A stretch of DNA of 59,958 bases from NCBI GenBank assembly GCA_024402655.1, contig JAKSTH010000003.1, positions 1 to 59,958 of the forward strand, given 5' to 3'. The stretch is from Treponema sp. Lineage in GTDB: Bacteria > Spirochaetota > Spirochaetia > Treponematales > Treponemataceae. A model generated the notes under the pieces. The model saw only the letters and a program-made list of their open reading frames with translations. It did not search any database and had not been told where the DNA came from. The translations under genes and the position numbers were made by a program. Shown here one piece after another: positions 1-8,967 of this stretch. The first letter of the stretch is position 1, and each line of letters begins with the position of its first letter.

Positions 1-1
1 T

Positions 2-2641
2 ACACCTGCAGACTTTGATACTTCTACTGATTTAGATTCTGGTGCAGAACTTGACCTTCCTTCTGATTTTAATGCTGGCGACCTGGACCTTCCAGATTTT
101 GATGCTGCAAGTCAGGATTCAGCAGAAGATTTTGGTGCTGATGCAGATTTTGGTACCGATGTAAATCTTGATGCTGATGCAGCTTCTGACAATGAAGGTG
201 ACTCTTCTTTTGCGTTAGATGATGCCGGTAGTTTTTCAACTGAAGGTCTTGATGATTTAGATATTCCGGAAGACTTTTCTTCTGGTTCAGAAATTCCAGA
301 TTTTAAAGAAGATATAGAAACATCTGGAGACATAAGCTTCCTTAGTGATGATGGGGAAGGCGAAGACTTTGGTGGTGAAGAAGAAGGTCCTTTAGAAACA
401 TTTGATACAACAGGAATGGACGAAGATATTGACTTTGGTATTCCTGATACAGATGCACAGCTTAATGGCGGTGGCGATTTTGAAATGGGCAATGCAGATG
501 ATTTTGCAATGGAAGGCTCAGATTTTGAAATTCCAGGATTCTCTGATGTTTCTGCCACAAATGAAAAAGCTGCCAAAGCTTCTGCTGCCTCTGCTGCTGC
601 AAAAGCCGCACATCTTGATATTCCGGATTTTTCTGGAGCAAAAGAAGGGGATTCTATTCCTGCAAATGCTCTTTCAGATGAACAGTATAAAATCTTCTTA
701 AAAAATCTGTCGGATTATCCATTAAATGTTCGTCTTGCTTTTGAAAACCTGATTGTTCAGGATGAATTTACAGACGATGCAGAATTCGAAATTATTGAAA
801 AAATCTTAAATAAAGCTCCTGCAAGACAGGTTGCATCTTCTCTTGAAAAAATGCTGGATATTTCTATTCCGGTTCCAAGAGATTATGAACATCGTTCTGC
901 AGATGAATATGAAGCTTATAAAAAGTCGCTTTCATATCAGCTTAGAAATAGAATTTTGCCTGGTATTCTTATGGGCTTAATTCTTCTTGTTGCAGGCTGG
1001 GGCTTATTTAATTTTACCAAATATTGTGTTGTATACCCAATTAAAGCTAATAGCTTGTATAAACAAGGGTATGAATTATTGCAGGCAGATGAATATCCTC
1101 AATCTGAAGATTACTTTGAACAGGCTGCCGGCTATAGAATGCATAGAAAGTGGTTCTTTAAGTTTGCCCGTGGTTATAGAGATAAGAAACAGTATCAGCG
1201 GGCAGAAAGAATTTATAAATATATTCTCCATTATTTCAATCACGACAAAGAAGGTGGATTGGAATATGCTGATATGGAATTAAACTATCTTGCCAACTAT
1301 GAAAAGGCAGAAGAAGTATTGCGCCGAGAAGTTCTTGATTACCACATTAATGATAAAGATGGTATTTTAATGCTTGGTGATGTATTCCTTGAATGGGGTA
1401 CAGAAAAAGATCCTGCTAAATTAGAAGAAGCTAAGGAACAATACAGCATTTATTACAGTTATTTTGGTTCTTCAAATCTTATTAATTCAAGATTCATGAG
1501 ATACTTTATTAGAACAGACAGCCTTGCAAATGTTCTGGTTTATAAAGAAATGTTTGAACCAAAAGAAAAGAATCTTAGCTCAGAAGACTGGACTGAATTA
1601 AGCGGATATCTTCTTGAAAAATTGTACGGAGATCTTTCTCCTTCAGAAGAATATTTAAGAGAAAGAATTGAAGGAGTTAGAAAATTATTGCAGCGTGCGG
1701 TAATTACTGGTCCTGAAAATCCAATTGCTCTTTATAACCTTGGTAAATATTACGTTTATACAAATGAAAATGCCAGAGTTGAAGCAACCCTGAATGCTGC
1801 TGTTGAACAGTTTAATAATGCTTCTCACATTAAACCTAGAGACCTTTATAAGTATATTGATTCATATCGTCTTCTTGGAGAAAATTATACTAAGACAAGA
1901 GATTATTTAAGAGCACAGGAACAGTATACAAACGGTATTTCTCTTTATTCAAAAGAAAAAGAAAATTCTGGTTTTGCTGGAAATGAACAGATTGGAAATC
2001 TCTATGCAGATTTAGGTGATATTAATTACTTTATTGCTGCAGATTATGATAATGCAGAAAAGAATTATAATAATGCTATTGATTTAGGTTACGATAATTC
2101 GAAAATTCGTTATAGACTTGGATTTATTGATTATAAAGATAAAGATTATCTTTCTGCTTTGGCTTCATTTATTAAAGCAGGTGAAGGCATTGAAAGACAG
2201 GAAAATCTTTTACTGGCCATGGGTAATACTCTTACTTTAAGAAATGATGATATGGCTGCAGAAGGATACTATGCCCAGTTGCTTAATAAACTTAATAACA
2301 GCATAGCTAAAAATGCCGGCGGAATATTACCTCAGAGTAACTCTAAAGACAACGAACTTATTACTAAATATTTATATGCTACAAACAATGCTGGTGTAAA
2401 TCTTTATAGAATTGCAAAACGAACTGGCGACAGTTCTAAAAATGCACAGGCAATTGTTCAGTTACAGGAATCTATAAGAGCTTGGGATGCACTTTCTCGT
2501 GATCAGGTTTCTATGGTTCGTGCTGGTGGAAGTAATCTTGCAGAAGAAAATGTAAAATATATTACTCATCCATTTACAGAATTTGAACCTTCTATTTATC
2601 TTGAAATTCCAAAGACTCTTTATGTTGATGAAGAATTTTAA
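2..2641 (+). CDS. flcA: Periplasmic flagellar collar protein FlcA-like TPR protein (5' partial)
   Basis: The frame is open from base 2 with no stop, so the gene starts before the window; the ATG at 416 is internal. The visible N-terminal part is very acidic and low-complexity, with recurring DFDIP/DLDLPDF-like units, then an Ala-rich stretch. A short helical domain follows (YPLNVRLAFENLIV), then one transmembrane helix at about 953-1015. The rest is a long tetratricopeptide-like region (repeated Y..A...Y patterns such as GYELLQADEYPQSEDYFEQA) that should be periplasmic. A cytoplasmic acidic segment, one helix and periplasmic TPRs match my recollection of the spirochaete flagellar collar protein FlcA (Borrelia BB0326 family), which helps assemble the collar around periplasmic flagellar motors. 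The family call rests on architecture and remembered similarity. A different TPR membrane protein is possible. Confidence 0.68.
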   Translation, partial: TPADFDTSTDLDSGAELDLPSDFNAGDLDLPDFDAASQDSAEDFGADADFGTDVNLDADAASDNEGDSSFALDDAGSFSTEGLDDLDIPEDFSSGSEIPDFKEDIETSGDISFLSDDGEGEDFGGEEEGPLETFDTTGMDEDIDFGIPDTDAQLNGGGDFEMGNADDFAMEGSDFEIPGFSDVSATNEKAAKASAASAAAKAAHLDIPDFSGAKEGDSIPANALSDEQYKIFLKNLSDYPLNVRLAFENLIVQDEFTDDAEFEIIEKILNKAPARQVASSLEKMLDISIPVPRDYEHRSADEYEAYKKSLSYQLRNRILPGILMGLILLVAGWGLFNFTKYCVVYPIKANSLYKQGYELLQADEYPQSEDYFEQAAGYRMHRKWFFKFARGYRDKKQYQRAERIYKYILHYFNHDKEGGLEYADMELNYLANYEKAEEVLRREVLDYHINDKDGILMLGDVFLEWGTEKDPAKLEEAKEQYSIYYSYFGSSNLINSRFMRYFIRTDSLANVLVYKEMFEPKEKNLSSEDWTELSGYLLEKLYGDLSPSEEYLRERIEGVRKLLQRAVITGPENPIALYNLGKYYVYTNENARVEATLNAAVEQFNNASHIKPRDLYKYIDSYRLLGENYTKTRDYLRAQEQYTNGISLYSKEKENSGFAGNEQIGNLYADLGDINYFIAADYDNAEKNYNNAIDLGYDNSKIRYRLGFIDYKDKDYLSALASFIKAGEGIERQENLLLAMGNTLTLRNDDMAAEGYYAQLLNKLNNSIAKNAGGILPQSNSKDNELITKYLYATNNAGVNLYRIAKRTGDSSKNAQAIVQLQESIRAWDALSRDQVSMVRAGGSNLAEENVKYITHPFTEFEPSIYLEIPKTLYVDEEF

Positions 2642-2647
2642 TTTTTA

Positions 2648-3235
2648 GTGAAATCTATGCTGAAAGAGCTTTTTAGAAAATCAATTCATCTTTGCAGTGC
2701 TTTGGTTCCACTGGCGCTTTACTACTTTTATTGGCCCACTATTATTCTTATTATTCTGGCCCTGGTTTTGTATTCCGTTTGCGAAGTTTTAAGACTAAAG
2801 GGAATTTGGGTGCCTGTAGTTTCTTTTATAACAGAAATGGCCAGCCGGAAGAGGGATGAAAATAAGTTTGTATTGGGACCTGTAACTTTAGTTTGTGGTA
2901 TTCTTCTTGCAATTTTATGCTTGCCTTATGAAGGAATTAAAATTGGTGTATTTGCCCTTGCATTCGGAGACGGTTGCGCAAGTATTTTTGGTAAACTCTT
3001 TGGGCGCATAAAGATTCCTTTTACAAAAGGAAAAACCTTGGCTGGATGTATTGCCTGTTTTGTGGCAGTTTTTCTTACAACCTACCTGGCTGGGCACAAT
3101 CTATGGGCAGCTTTTTGGACAGGTATTTTTACCATGTTTATAGAAGCACTTCCTCTTTTCGACTTTGATAATCTTATTATTCCGGTTTTAGCAGGTTATT
3201 TTTATTTGTTACAGATTGGATATTTTTTGTTTTAA
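2648..3235 (+). CDS. Diacylglycerol/polyprenol (dolichol, phytol) kinase-like membrane protein
   Basis: The product is 195 aa and almost entirely hydrophobic, with about six membrane segments. The motif GDGCASIFGKLFG followed by PFTKGKTLAG is the characteristic glycine-rich signature of the CTP-dependent SEC59/VTE5/CdsA-like group, which phosphorylates lipid alcohols or makes CDP-lipids. The substrate cannot be told from sequence; diacylglycerol, a polyprenol or phosphatidate are all possible. The start is GTG at 2648, seven bases after the FlcA-like stop, so the two genes are probably co-transcribed; an ATG at 2657 is an alternative. No good ribosome binding site is visible. Its 3' end overlaps the convergent membrane-protein gene by 4 bases. 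Confidence 0.75.
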   Translation: MKSMLKELFRKSIHLCSALVPLALYYFYWPTIILIILALVLYSVCEVLRLKGIWVPVVSFITEMASRKRDENKFVLGPVTLVCGILLAILCLPYEGIKIGVFALAFGDGCASIFGKLFGRIKIPFTKGKTLAGCIACFVAVFLTTYLAGHNLWAAFWTGIFTMFIEALPLFDFDNLIIPVLAGYFYLLQIGYFLF

Positions 3236-4047
3236 TCTGTCCACAAATACTGGTTGTGAAGCTCTTTTATGTAAAAAATGCTTCCAAATGTGAGTAAAAT
3301 GATTGCTATTAAAAGAATCACAATATTTATAGAATGTTTTACACTGTGAATTCCAATCATAATTAACAAAAGTCCCACAGTTGTTTTCTGATTATAAGTT
3401 CTGCTTTTATTGTAAAAATAGTTGATTGCTAAAGTTATTGCATTACTTAAAACTGTAACAGCGATAATTGTTTTTTTAAACGGGTAATCAACAGCATAGT
3501 TATGAAGAATTCTTGATGTATTTAATGGAATATAAACTGCGGTTGTTGCAATTATAAGAAGAAATATTGCTACAATTTTTTCATTTTCCTGTTTTTGTTC
3601 TGTGTAAGAAACTATAACCATAAGCAATAAAGATGAAGGCACCAGCAAAATAGAAAACAAACTTGTATTTCCGCAGAACATATATAATGCTGAATAATTT
3701 TTTTGAAGTTCAAGGGCTGGAATCCATAATCTTACAACATCAGATAAAACTGCAAAAAGAAAAAGAGTAAAAAATATAACTTCTGTAGACTGGGTTTTAA
3801 CAAAACTTCTGTAAAGAACAAAGCATCCTACAATTGCAAAAAGATTTTGAATAAAAATCCCAATAATCAGATATAAAGGCTGGCTGGCAAATAAAAAGAA
3901 AGTGTGATTTTGAACATTATATAAACTTGAAAAAGGCATAGGACCATAGCAAACTGCATAAAACAGAATCAGCGAGTTTATAAGAAGAAAACCAATGGAA
4001 ATCCATAAAAGAGCAAGAATAGTCCTATTTCTATTTTTAAGTGTCAT
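3232..4047 (-). CDS. Uncharacterised polytopic membrane protein
   Basis: The product is 271 aa with about seven strongly hydrophobic segments separated by short, Lys/Gln-containing loops (for example QKQENEK and KSRTYNQKT). I recognise no catalytic or transport motif. A seven-helix count recalls 7TM sensor or membrane-anchor domains, but no output domain follows, so function stays open. It is transcribed alone on the minus strand, convergent with the lipid-kinase-like gene and divergent from the DUF2259-like gene. The ATG at 4047 is the first available in a frame preceded by AT-rich DNA. Confidence 0.7.
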   Translation of the reverse strand: MTLKNRNRTILALLWISIGFLLINSLILFYAVCYGPMPFSSLYNVQNHTFFLFASQPLYLIIGIFIQNLFAIVGCFVLYRSFVKTQSTEVIFFTLFLFAVLSDVVRLWIPALELQKNYSALYMFCGNTSLFSILLVPSSLLLMVIVSYTEQKQENEKIVAIFLLIIATTAVYIPLNTSRILHNYAVDYPFKKTIIAVTVLSNAITLAINYFYNKSRTYNQKTTVGLLLIMIGIHSVKHSINIVILLIAIILLTFGSIFYIKELHNQYLWTD

Positions 4048-4149
4048 ATTTAAATAGTAACAAGTTCAGAAATAATAGTAAAGACTAAAAAAAATATTCC
4101 GAAAATAATAGAAGCGTATTGTTTTATTTCGATTTTGGGAGGAATAGAC

Positions 4150-4857
4150 ATGAAAAAACTTCTTTTGGGTGTTGCTCTTTTGACATCAGCTTTTATGACA
4201 TTATTTGCTGGTGATGTTGCTACTTTTGTAGATAAAGGTTTTTCTGCAGATGGAAAGTATTACATTTTTGGACAGTATGGCCGTACAGATAAAAAATACC
4301 AGGGTTGGGCAGAAATTTATCAGGTAGATATTGCTAAAAATGATTATGTTGATGGCGGTGTATTTAGAACTAAGCCTAGTGCTGTAACATCAGATAAAAA
4401 TGGTATTCAGGTTTACGAAGCTTTGGAAGCTAAAAGCTACTACTATTTTAAGAATATAAAAACTCAGAAAGCCGATATGGATCATGTTCTTTATATTTGT
4501 GATGATGCAAATAAAACTGGTTCAGATAAAATTGTTTTTAAGGATTTTAAGGCCGAAGATTATGATTCTGCTGGTACTTATTCAATTCAGCTTGTTTCTA
4601 CTGTAATTAATAAAGGTAAAAATGCAAAATCTTCTTTTTATATTATGGTAGAAAAGAAAGATAAAGACGGCAAAGTTATTTCTTCTAAAAAAGTTGGTTC
4701 TCCAGACATTGTTCGTAAAGGAATCAGCAATTATAAAATTGAACGCATTATGACAGATGAAAGTGAAAAACGTTTTATTTTTGTTGTAGAAAAGATTTTA
4801 GAAGACGATACTGGTATTTCAATCAGATATATGGTTGAAGCCGCAGAAATTGATTAA
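4150..4857 (+). CDS. Secreted DUF2259-family protein
   Basis: The start is ATG 4150, because GGGAGG at about 4138-4143 sits seven bases upstream; the longer TTG start at 4135 would swallow this site. The product is 235 aa with a signal peptide (MKKLLLGVALLTSAFMTLFA, cleavage before GDVA). The mature N-terminus has FVDKGFSADGKYYIFGQYG followed by WAEIYQVDIAKNDYV, the hallmark pattern of predicted secreted DUF2259 proteins (F..LGFS.DG.Y..F..YG ... AEIY.IDV). The role is unknown; the protein is presumably periplasmic. It is monocistronic, with a strong terminator after it. Confidence 0.8.
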   Translation: MKKLLLGVALLTSAFMTLFAGDVATFVDKGFSADGKYYIFGQYGRTDKKYQGWAEIYQVDIAKNDYVDGGVFRTKPSAVTSDKNGIQVYEALEAKSYYYFKNIKTQKADMDHVLYICDDANKTGSDKIVFKDFKAEDYDSAGTYSIQLVSTVINKGKNAKSSFYIMVEKKDKDGKVISSKKVGSPDIVRKGISNYKIERIMTDESEKRFIFVVEKILEDDTGISIRYMVEAAEID

Positions 4858-4923
4858 AATTTTCAAAAAAAATTCGTAAAAACTTCCGAATTTTTCATAG
4901 TAAAGCAATATTATTAGTAAAAG

Positions 4924-4958
4924 AAAATCGCATGCAGTTTTGTGTGCGATTTTTTTTT
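4924..4958 (+). terminator. Rho-independent terminator
   Basis: AAAATCGCA (4924-4932) pairs with TGCGATTTT (4945-4953) around a 12-base loop and runs into nine T residues (4950-4958). It lies 66 bases after the DUF2259-like gene and before the next ribosome binding site. Confidence 0.85.
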
Positions 4959-4992
4959 ACCTGAATATGTTGTGTTTGCACTGGAGGTATTT

Positions 4993-6069
4993 ATGAGCAC
5001 TAAAATTCGAGGCGTTATCAGATTTGTGAGTGAAGTCCTGCTTATTGTGGGCGTTACTCTTTTTGCGGTTTTACCTGTTTCCTGTAAGATTACAGAAACG
5101 GGGATTCATGTTTTAAATGGCGATTATGTTTGTCCTAAAATGGAAAATTTTTCTGTCGTGGATGAAAGAAGAATCAAACTGGATTTTTCTGAACCTGTAA
5201 AATTGAAATCTTTTGAAGTTTTTACTGAGAATGAAAAAAGCATTAAATCTGAATGTGAAGTTGGAGAAGCTGGGAAAGAAATTTTTATTGAGCTTGATGA
5301 ACAGATGGAGATTGGTAAACGGTATGAGTTGTTTGGGGTTGTAAAAGATGAATATGGGAATACACTTACTTTTGAAGTGCCATTTTTGGGCTACAATGGG
5401 CGGGTCCCTAAGTTGATTATGACAGAGATTCAAACAGTGACTGTTTCTAGTAGAACTAAGGTTGAAGTTGAAAATGATTGGTATAAGAATGAATTCATTG
5501 AATTTTTAGCTTTGACAGACGGAAACTTAAGCGGAGTAGAAGTAATAAGTTCTTATGATGGTGAAGACAGGGGATTTTTATTGCCGCCGGTGGAAGTAAA
5601 GCAGGGTGAAATTTTTATAGTTCATTTGAGAAATAAAGGAAATGGATGCGTTAGTGAAACTGGAGAAAATCTTAATTTGGCAACAGCTCCTTATTCTATG
5701 GATGGGGTAAGAGATTTTTGGACAGCAGATGAAAGAACTGCTATTGGAAATAAGACTGATATTGTAATTATAAAAGATTCTGGAACAAATGAGATTTTAG
5801 ATGGATTATTGTTTTGTGAAAGTAAATATGAGCAATGGCCTTCAAAACAAAGTGTTTATGTTAAAGACCTTTGTGAAGCCGGTATTTGTAATTCTGAAGA
5901 AATTGAAATAGCATTTGCTGGAGATGTTCTTGGTAACACAAAAACTTTGCAGAGAATGAATGCTAAATCTGTTTTAGATGAATTTAAGAAAAATAAAGAA
6001 TGTCATTATCCTTTAGCTTTCTGTAAAGAAGACTGGAGTGTGGATTCTCATACTGCAGGTAGTTTATAA
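4993..6069 (+). CDS. Putative lipoprotein with Ig-like and lamin-tail-like regions
   Basis: GGAGG at 4983-4987 sets the start at ATG 4993 (358 aa); the upstream extension in this frame would read through the preceding terminator. A hydrophobic N-terminal segment ends in LPVSC, a relaxed spirochaetal lipobox, so the protein is probably a lipoprotein. Residues about 35-130 look like a bacterial Ig-like domain (RIKLDFSEPVKLKSFEV... GKRYELFGVVKDEYGN). Then comes KLIMTEIQT...NEFIEFLALTDGNLSGVEV, which resembles the start of a lamin-tail domain. No catalytic motif is seen. This is probably an envelope surface or periplasmic protein; the specific role is unknown. Confidence 0.65.
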   Translation: MSTKIRGVIRFVSEVLLIVGVTLFAVLPVSCKITETGIHVLNGDYVCPKMENFSVVDERRIKLDFSEPVKLKSFEVFTENEKSIKSECEVGEAGKEIFIELDEQMEIGKRYELFGVVKDEYGNTLTFEVPFLGYNGRVPKLIMTEIQTVTVSSRTKVEVENDWYKNEFIEFLALTDGNLSGVEVISSYDGEDRGFLLPPVEVKQGEIFIVHLRNKGNGCVSETGENLNLATAPYSMDGVRDFWTADERTAIGNKTDIVIIKDSGTNEILDGLLFCESKYEQWPSKQSVYVKDLCEAGICNSEEIEIAFAGDVLGNTKTLQRMNAKSVLDEFKKNKECHYPLAFCKEDWSVDSHTAGSL

Positions 6070-6126
6070 GTTTTAGAGAGATTCTGCATACTTTATTAAA
6101 CCAATAAATTATGTTACAGTTTTCCC

Positions 6127-8361
6127 ATGGTAGAATTATTAGCTCCTGCGGGAAACATGGAATCACTTGATGCTGCAATTGGCGAAGGTGCAGATGCAGT
6201 ATATTTAGGTTTAAAAAGCTTTAATGCTCGTTTAAGAACAACAAACTTTGCATGGAATCAGTTTGGTGCAACTATAGATGCTCTTCACAGACAGAATAAA
6301 AAAATATATGTCACAGTTAATACTGTTTGTGAAGAAAGAGAAACTGAAAGATTGTATCGTTTTCTCGCTTATTTAAATGAAATGAAGCCAGATGGACTTA
6401 TTGTGCAGGATTATGCAGTAATGCGTCTTGCACAAGAGTTCTTCCCTAATCTGGAATTGCATGCCTCTACACAAATGAATGTGGAAAGTTCTCATGGCGT
6501 TCGATTATTACAGAATGCGGGTGTAAAGAGAGTTGTATTAGCTCGTGAATTGGGACTTGAAGAAATCCGTAAAATTAAAAATGAAACTGGTGCTGACCTG
6601 GAAGTATTTGTTCATGGTGCTTTGTGTGTTAGCGAATCGGGATTGTGTTTATTTTCCAGCTTCCTTGGTGGTAAGTCTGCCAATAGAGGTATGTGTGCTC
6701 AAGCTTGTAGACGATATTACACCGCTGAAGTACCAGGTGGTATTAAACAAGGATATTATTTTTCTCCTTGCGATTTGCAATTAATTGATCAGATTCCAGA
6801 TTTAATAGATGCTGGTGTGAATTCTTTTAAAATTGAAGGCCGCATGAAAAGTGCAGAATATGTTGGCAGTGTTGTTGCAGCATACCGTTATGTAATTGAC
6901 CATTATAAAGAAGACAAAAAAGGTGCTATTGCAGCAGGTAAACGTATGTTGTCTTCTGATTTTGCACGCACAAAGACTTCTTATTGGTACGGTTTTAATT
7001 CTTATGAAGAAGGTATGAATAATGCTGCCGAAAAGATATTGAATCCAGACCAAGCAGGTGGAACAGGTATTTATCTTGGAAAGATTTCTTCTCAAAAGCC
7101 AGCTCCAAAAGAACTTATAGAAGCTATAAATGAATCTCGTGGTCCAACTGACGAACCTCCTGTAAGAATTCAGCTTGCAACTTTAAAAGGTGGCTCTTAT
7201 GATCCAGATCCAGGCGATTCTATTCGTATTCATAAGCAGGATGATTCTGGTCGTGTAAGTCATAAGATTAGAAGTGTTGAAGTTGAAGATGATGGAAAAC
7301 GTTGGATTGATGTCCCTGCAGGATTTAGTAATGGTGACAGTGTTTATCTGTTGCAAATAAAATCAAGTTCAAAACGATATGCTCGTGTTGTAACTGCAGA
7401 TTTAGGAAAATATAGAAAACAACCAAAAGATGAACTTTTACCAATTCTGGATCTTACTCCTGTTGCTCCTAAAGAATTGCAGTATTTCCCAGATGGGGTA
7501 TATGTACAGGTCTCTTCTATACCTGATGTTTTTGTTATTCAGGGATTAAATCCTGTTCGTGTTATTATAGAATATAATTCTGAAACTTCTTATGACTTAT
7601 TGAATCATAAAACTGTACTTCCTTTCTCAAAAAAACAGCTTTATATTTCTTTGGATCCATTCTGTTCTTCATTGCAAGAAGATAAGCTTAAAGAAGAACT
7701 TGCTCTGTTAGTCGAAGATGGATATACAAATTTTGTTGTGAATAATTTGGCTCATATCCAGATGCTCAAGAAAAAGAATGTTCATATGATTGCTGGTCCA
7801 TATTTATATACCTTTAACAGATGGGCTGTTTCCTGGTTGGAAAATCAGAATATTGGTGCATTTATTATGCCATATGAAAATTCAAGAAGAAATCTTGAAG
7901 CAACTTACGATGAAAAGGTTCGTTCAAGAGTTCTTGTGCCAGTTTTTGCATATCCAGCTTTATTTAGAATGAGATTTAAACTTCCTTCTGATTATGATTT
8001 CACATATTTTGAAGATAAGGAAGAAACTTTATTCAAAGTAAATTCAACACCAGATGGTTCTTTTGTTATGCCGGAACAACCATTTAGTATTCTTGATAAA
8101 GTAAACTTTATTACATCATCAGGATTCAAAAAGATTTTAATAGACTTTTCTAAAACAAAAGTAACAAGAAGTCAGATAAAAGCTATAATGACTTCTATGA
8201 CAAAATCTCAAGTTTTACCAGATGTCTCTCGTTTTAACTGGAAAGATGGATTTTATAATCCTCAGCAGCTGGAAGAATATAAAGCAGCCGCAGAAAGAGC
8301 TGCAGTCAGGAAGAATACCCCACAAAAAGGTTTTCGTCCTAACCGCAGCAAGAAAAAGTAA
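6127..8361 (+). CDS. Peptidase U32 family protein (RlhA/TrhP-like)
   Basis: The product is 744 aa. The N-terminus VELLAPAGNMESLDAAIGEGADAVYLG is the standard U32 opening. The family signature is at about residues 159-178 (EVFVHGALC...SGLCLFSS), and FKIEGRMKSAEYV follows. Cysteines 167, 174, 190/194 and 215 are placed as in U32 proteins that bind an Fe-S cluster. Characterised long U32 relatives (RlhA, TrhP) take part in hydroxylation of 23S rRNA or tRNA, so RNA modification is more likely than collagenase activity. The C-terminal third is less conserved and ends in a basic tail (RPNRSKKK). There is no Shine-Dalgarno sequence, and TACAGT at 6115-6120 lies six bases before the ATG, so the mRNA may be leaderless. 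Confidence 0.88.
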   Translation: MVELLAPAGNMESLDAAIGEGADAVYLGLKSFNARLRTTNFAWNQFGATIDALHRQNKKIYVTVNTVCEERETERLYRFLAYLNEMKPDGLIVQDYAVMRLAQEFFPNLELHASTQMNVESSHGVRLLQNAGVKRVVLARELGLEEIRKIKNETGADLEVFVHGALCVSESGLCLFSSFLGGKSANRGMCAQACRRYYTAEVPGGIKQGYYFSPCDLQLIDQIPDLIDAGVNSFKIEGRMKSAEYVGSVVAAYRYVIDHYKEDKKGAIAAGKRMLSSDFARTKTSYWYGFNSYEEGMNNAAEKILNPDQAGGTGIYLGKISSQKPAPKELIEAINESRGPTDEPPVRIQLATLKGGSYDPDPGDSIRIHKQDDSGRVSHKIRSVEVEDDGKRWIDVPAGFSNGDSVYLLQIKSSSKRYARVVTADLGKYRKQPKDELLPILDLTPVAPKELQYFPDGVYVQVSSIPDVFVIQGLNPVRVIIEYNSETSYDLLNHKTVLPFSKKQLYISLDPFCSSLQEDKLKEELALLVEDGYTNFVVNNLAHIQMLKKKNVHMIAGPYLYTFNRWAVSWLENQNIGAFIMPYENSRRNLEATYDEKVRSRVLVPVFAYPALFRMRFKLPSDYDFTYFEDKEETLFKVNSTPDGSFVMPEQPFSILDKVNFITSSGFKKILIDFSKTKVTRSQIKAIMTSMTKSQVLPDVSRFNWKDGFYNPQQLEEYKAAAERAAVRKNTPQKGFRPNRSKKK

Positions 8362-8377
8362 ATAAGAGCTACCTGAA

Positions 8378-8791
8378 TTAGAAGACTGTTAATTCTTTTT
8401 CTTTTTCATTAGAAGACTCTTGGGAAGAAGCGTCGTCTTCTTTCTGAGAGTCATCTTTTTTAAAGTTTGGTTTGTATTCCAAATGCTCAGCAACAACAAA
8501 AACTTTACTAAAGTTTTTGCCTTCAGAATCCTTCCAGCGGTTTTGCTTCAAGCGTCCCACAACACGTACTCCACGACCTTTTGTTGTATACTTTTCGCAA
8601 TACTCGGCTACTTTTCCATAAGCTTCAATATCAAAAAACGAAACTTCCTCAGTACCATTACCATCATCACTTTTTAAAAATCGATTCACAGCTAATGGAA
8701 ACTTACATACCTTAAAACCTTTCGAAGGTTCCGATAACTCAGCCTGACGGACTACATTGCCTTCAAGAATAATTGAGTTCAAATGATTCAT
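8378..8791 (-). CDS. ssb: Single-stranded DNA-binding protein
   Basis: The product is 137 aa with a complete N-terminal OB fold: LNSIILEGNVVRQAEL, VCKFPLAVNRF, EEVSFFDIEAYGKVAEYCEKY, TKGRGVRVVGRLKQNRW and KVFVVAEHLEY. The protein binds ssDNA during replication, recombination and repair. A short, charged, disordered tail follows (about residues 112-137). The C-terminal tip is ELTVF rather than the usual acidic DDDIPF, although the terminal Phe is kept. AGGAG lies upstream of the ATG. The gene is separate from its neighbours. Confidence 0.95.
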   Translation of the reverse strand: MNHLNSIILEGNVVRQAELSEPSKGFKVCKFPLAVNRFLKSDDGNGTEEVSFFDIEAYGKVAEYCEKYTTKGRGVRVVGRLKQNRWKDSEGKNFSKVFVVAEHLEYKPNFKKDDSQKEDDASSQESSNEKEKELTVF

Positions 8792-8967
8792 AAATAACTC
8801 CTATTTTTCTAAATCTTTTTGTGCTCGGCCGGAAACACAGTCTGGAAGCCATAAAACTTCCTGTAATAGTATTTGTTTTAATATGCAAAAACGGACCATT
8901 TTTTATAAAAAAAATTTAAAAAAAATGAGAAAAATATGAAAATTTTGTGATTTTATAAGAAATTATG

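Noticed and set aside
112..576. Ser/Pro-rich ORF on the minus strand
   Set aside because: It is the antisense shadow of the acidic, low-complexity FlcA-like coding region; it has no ribosome binding site and its composition mirrors Asp/Glu codons.
4942..4992. N-terminal extension of the lipoprotein ORF
   Set aside because: It would read through a strong Rho-independent terminator; GGAGG fits the ATG at 4993.
8844..8861. Hairpin GGAAG/CTTCC upstream of ssb
   Set aside because: Only five base pairs, with no T run or clear regulatory context.
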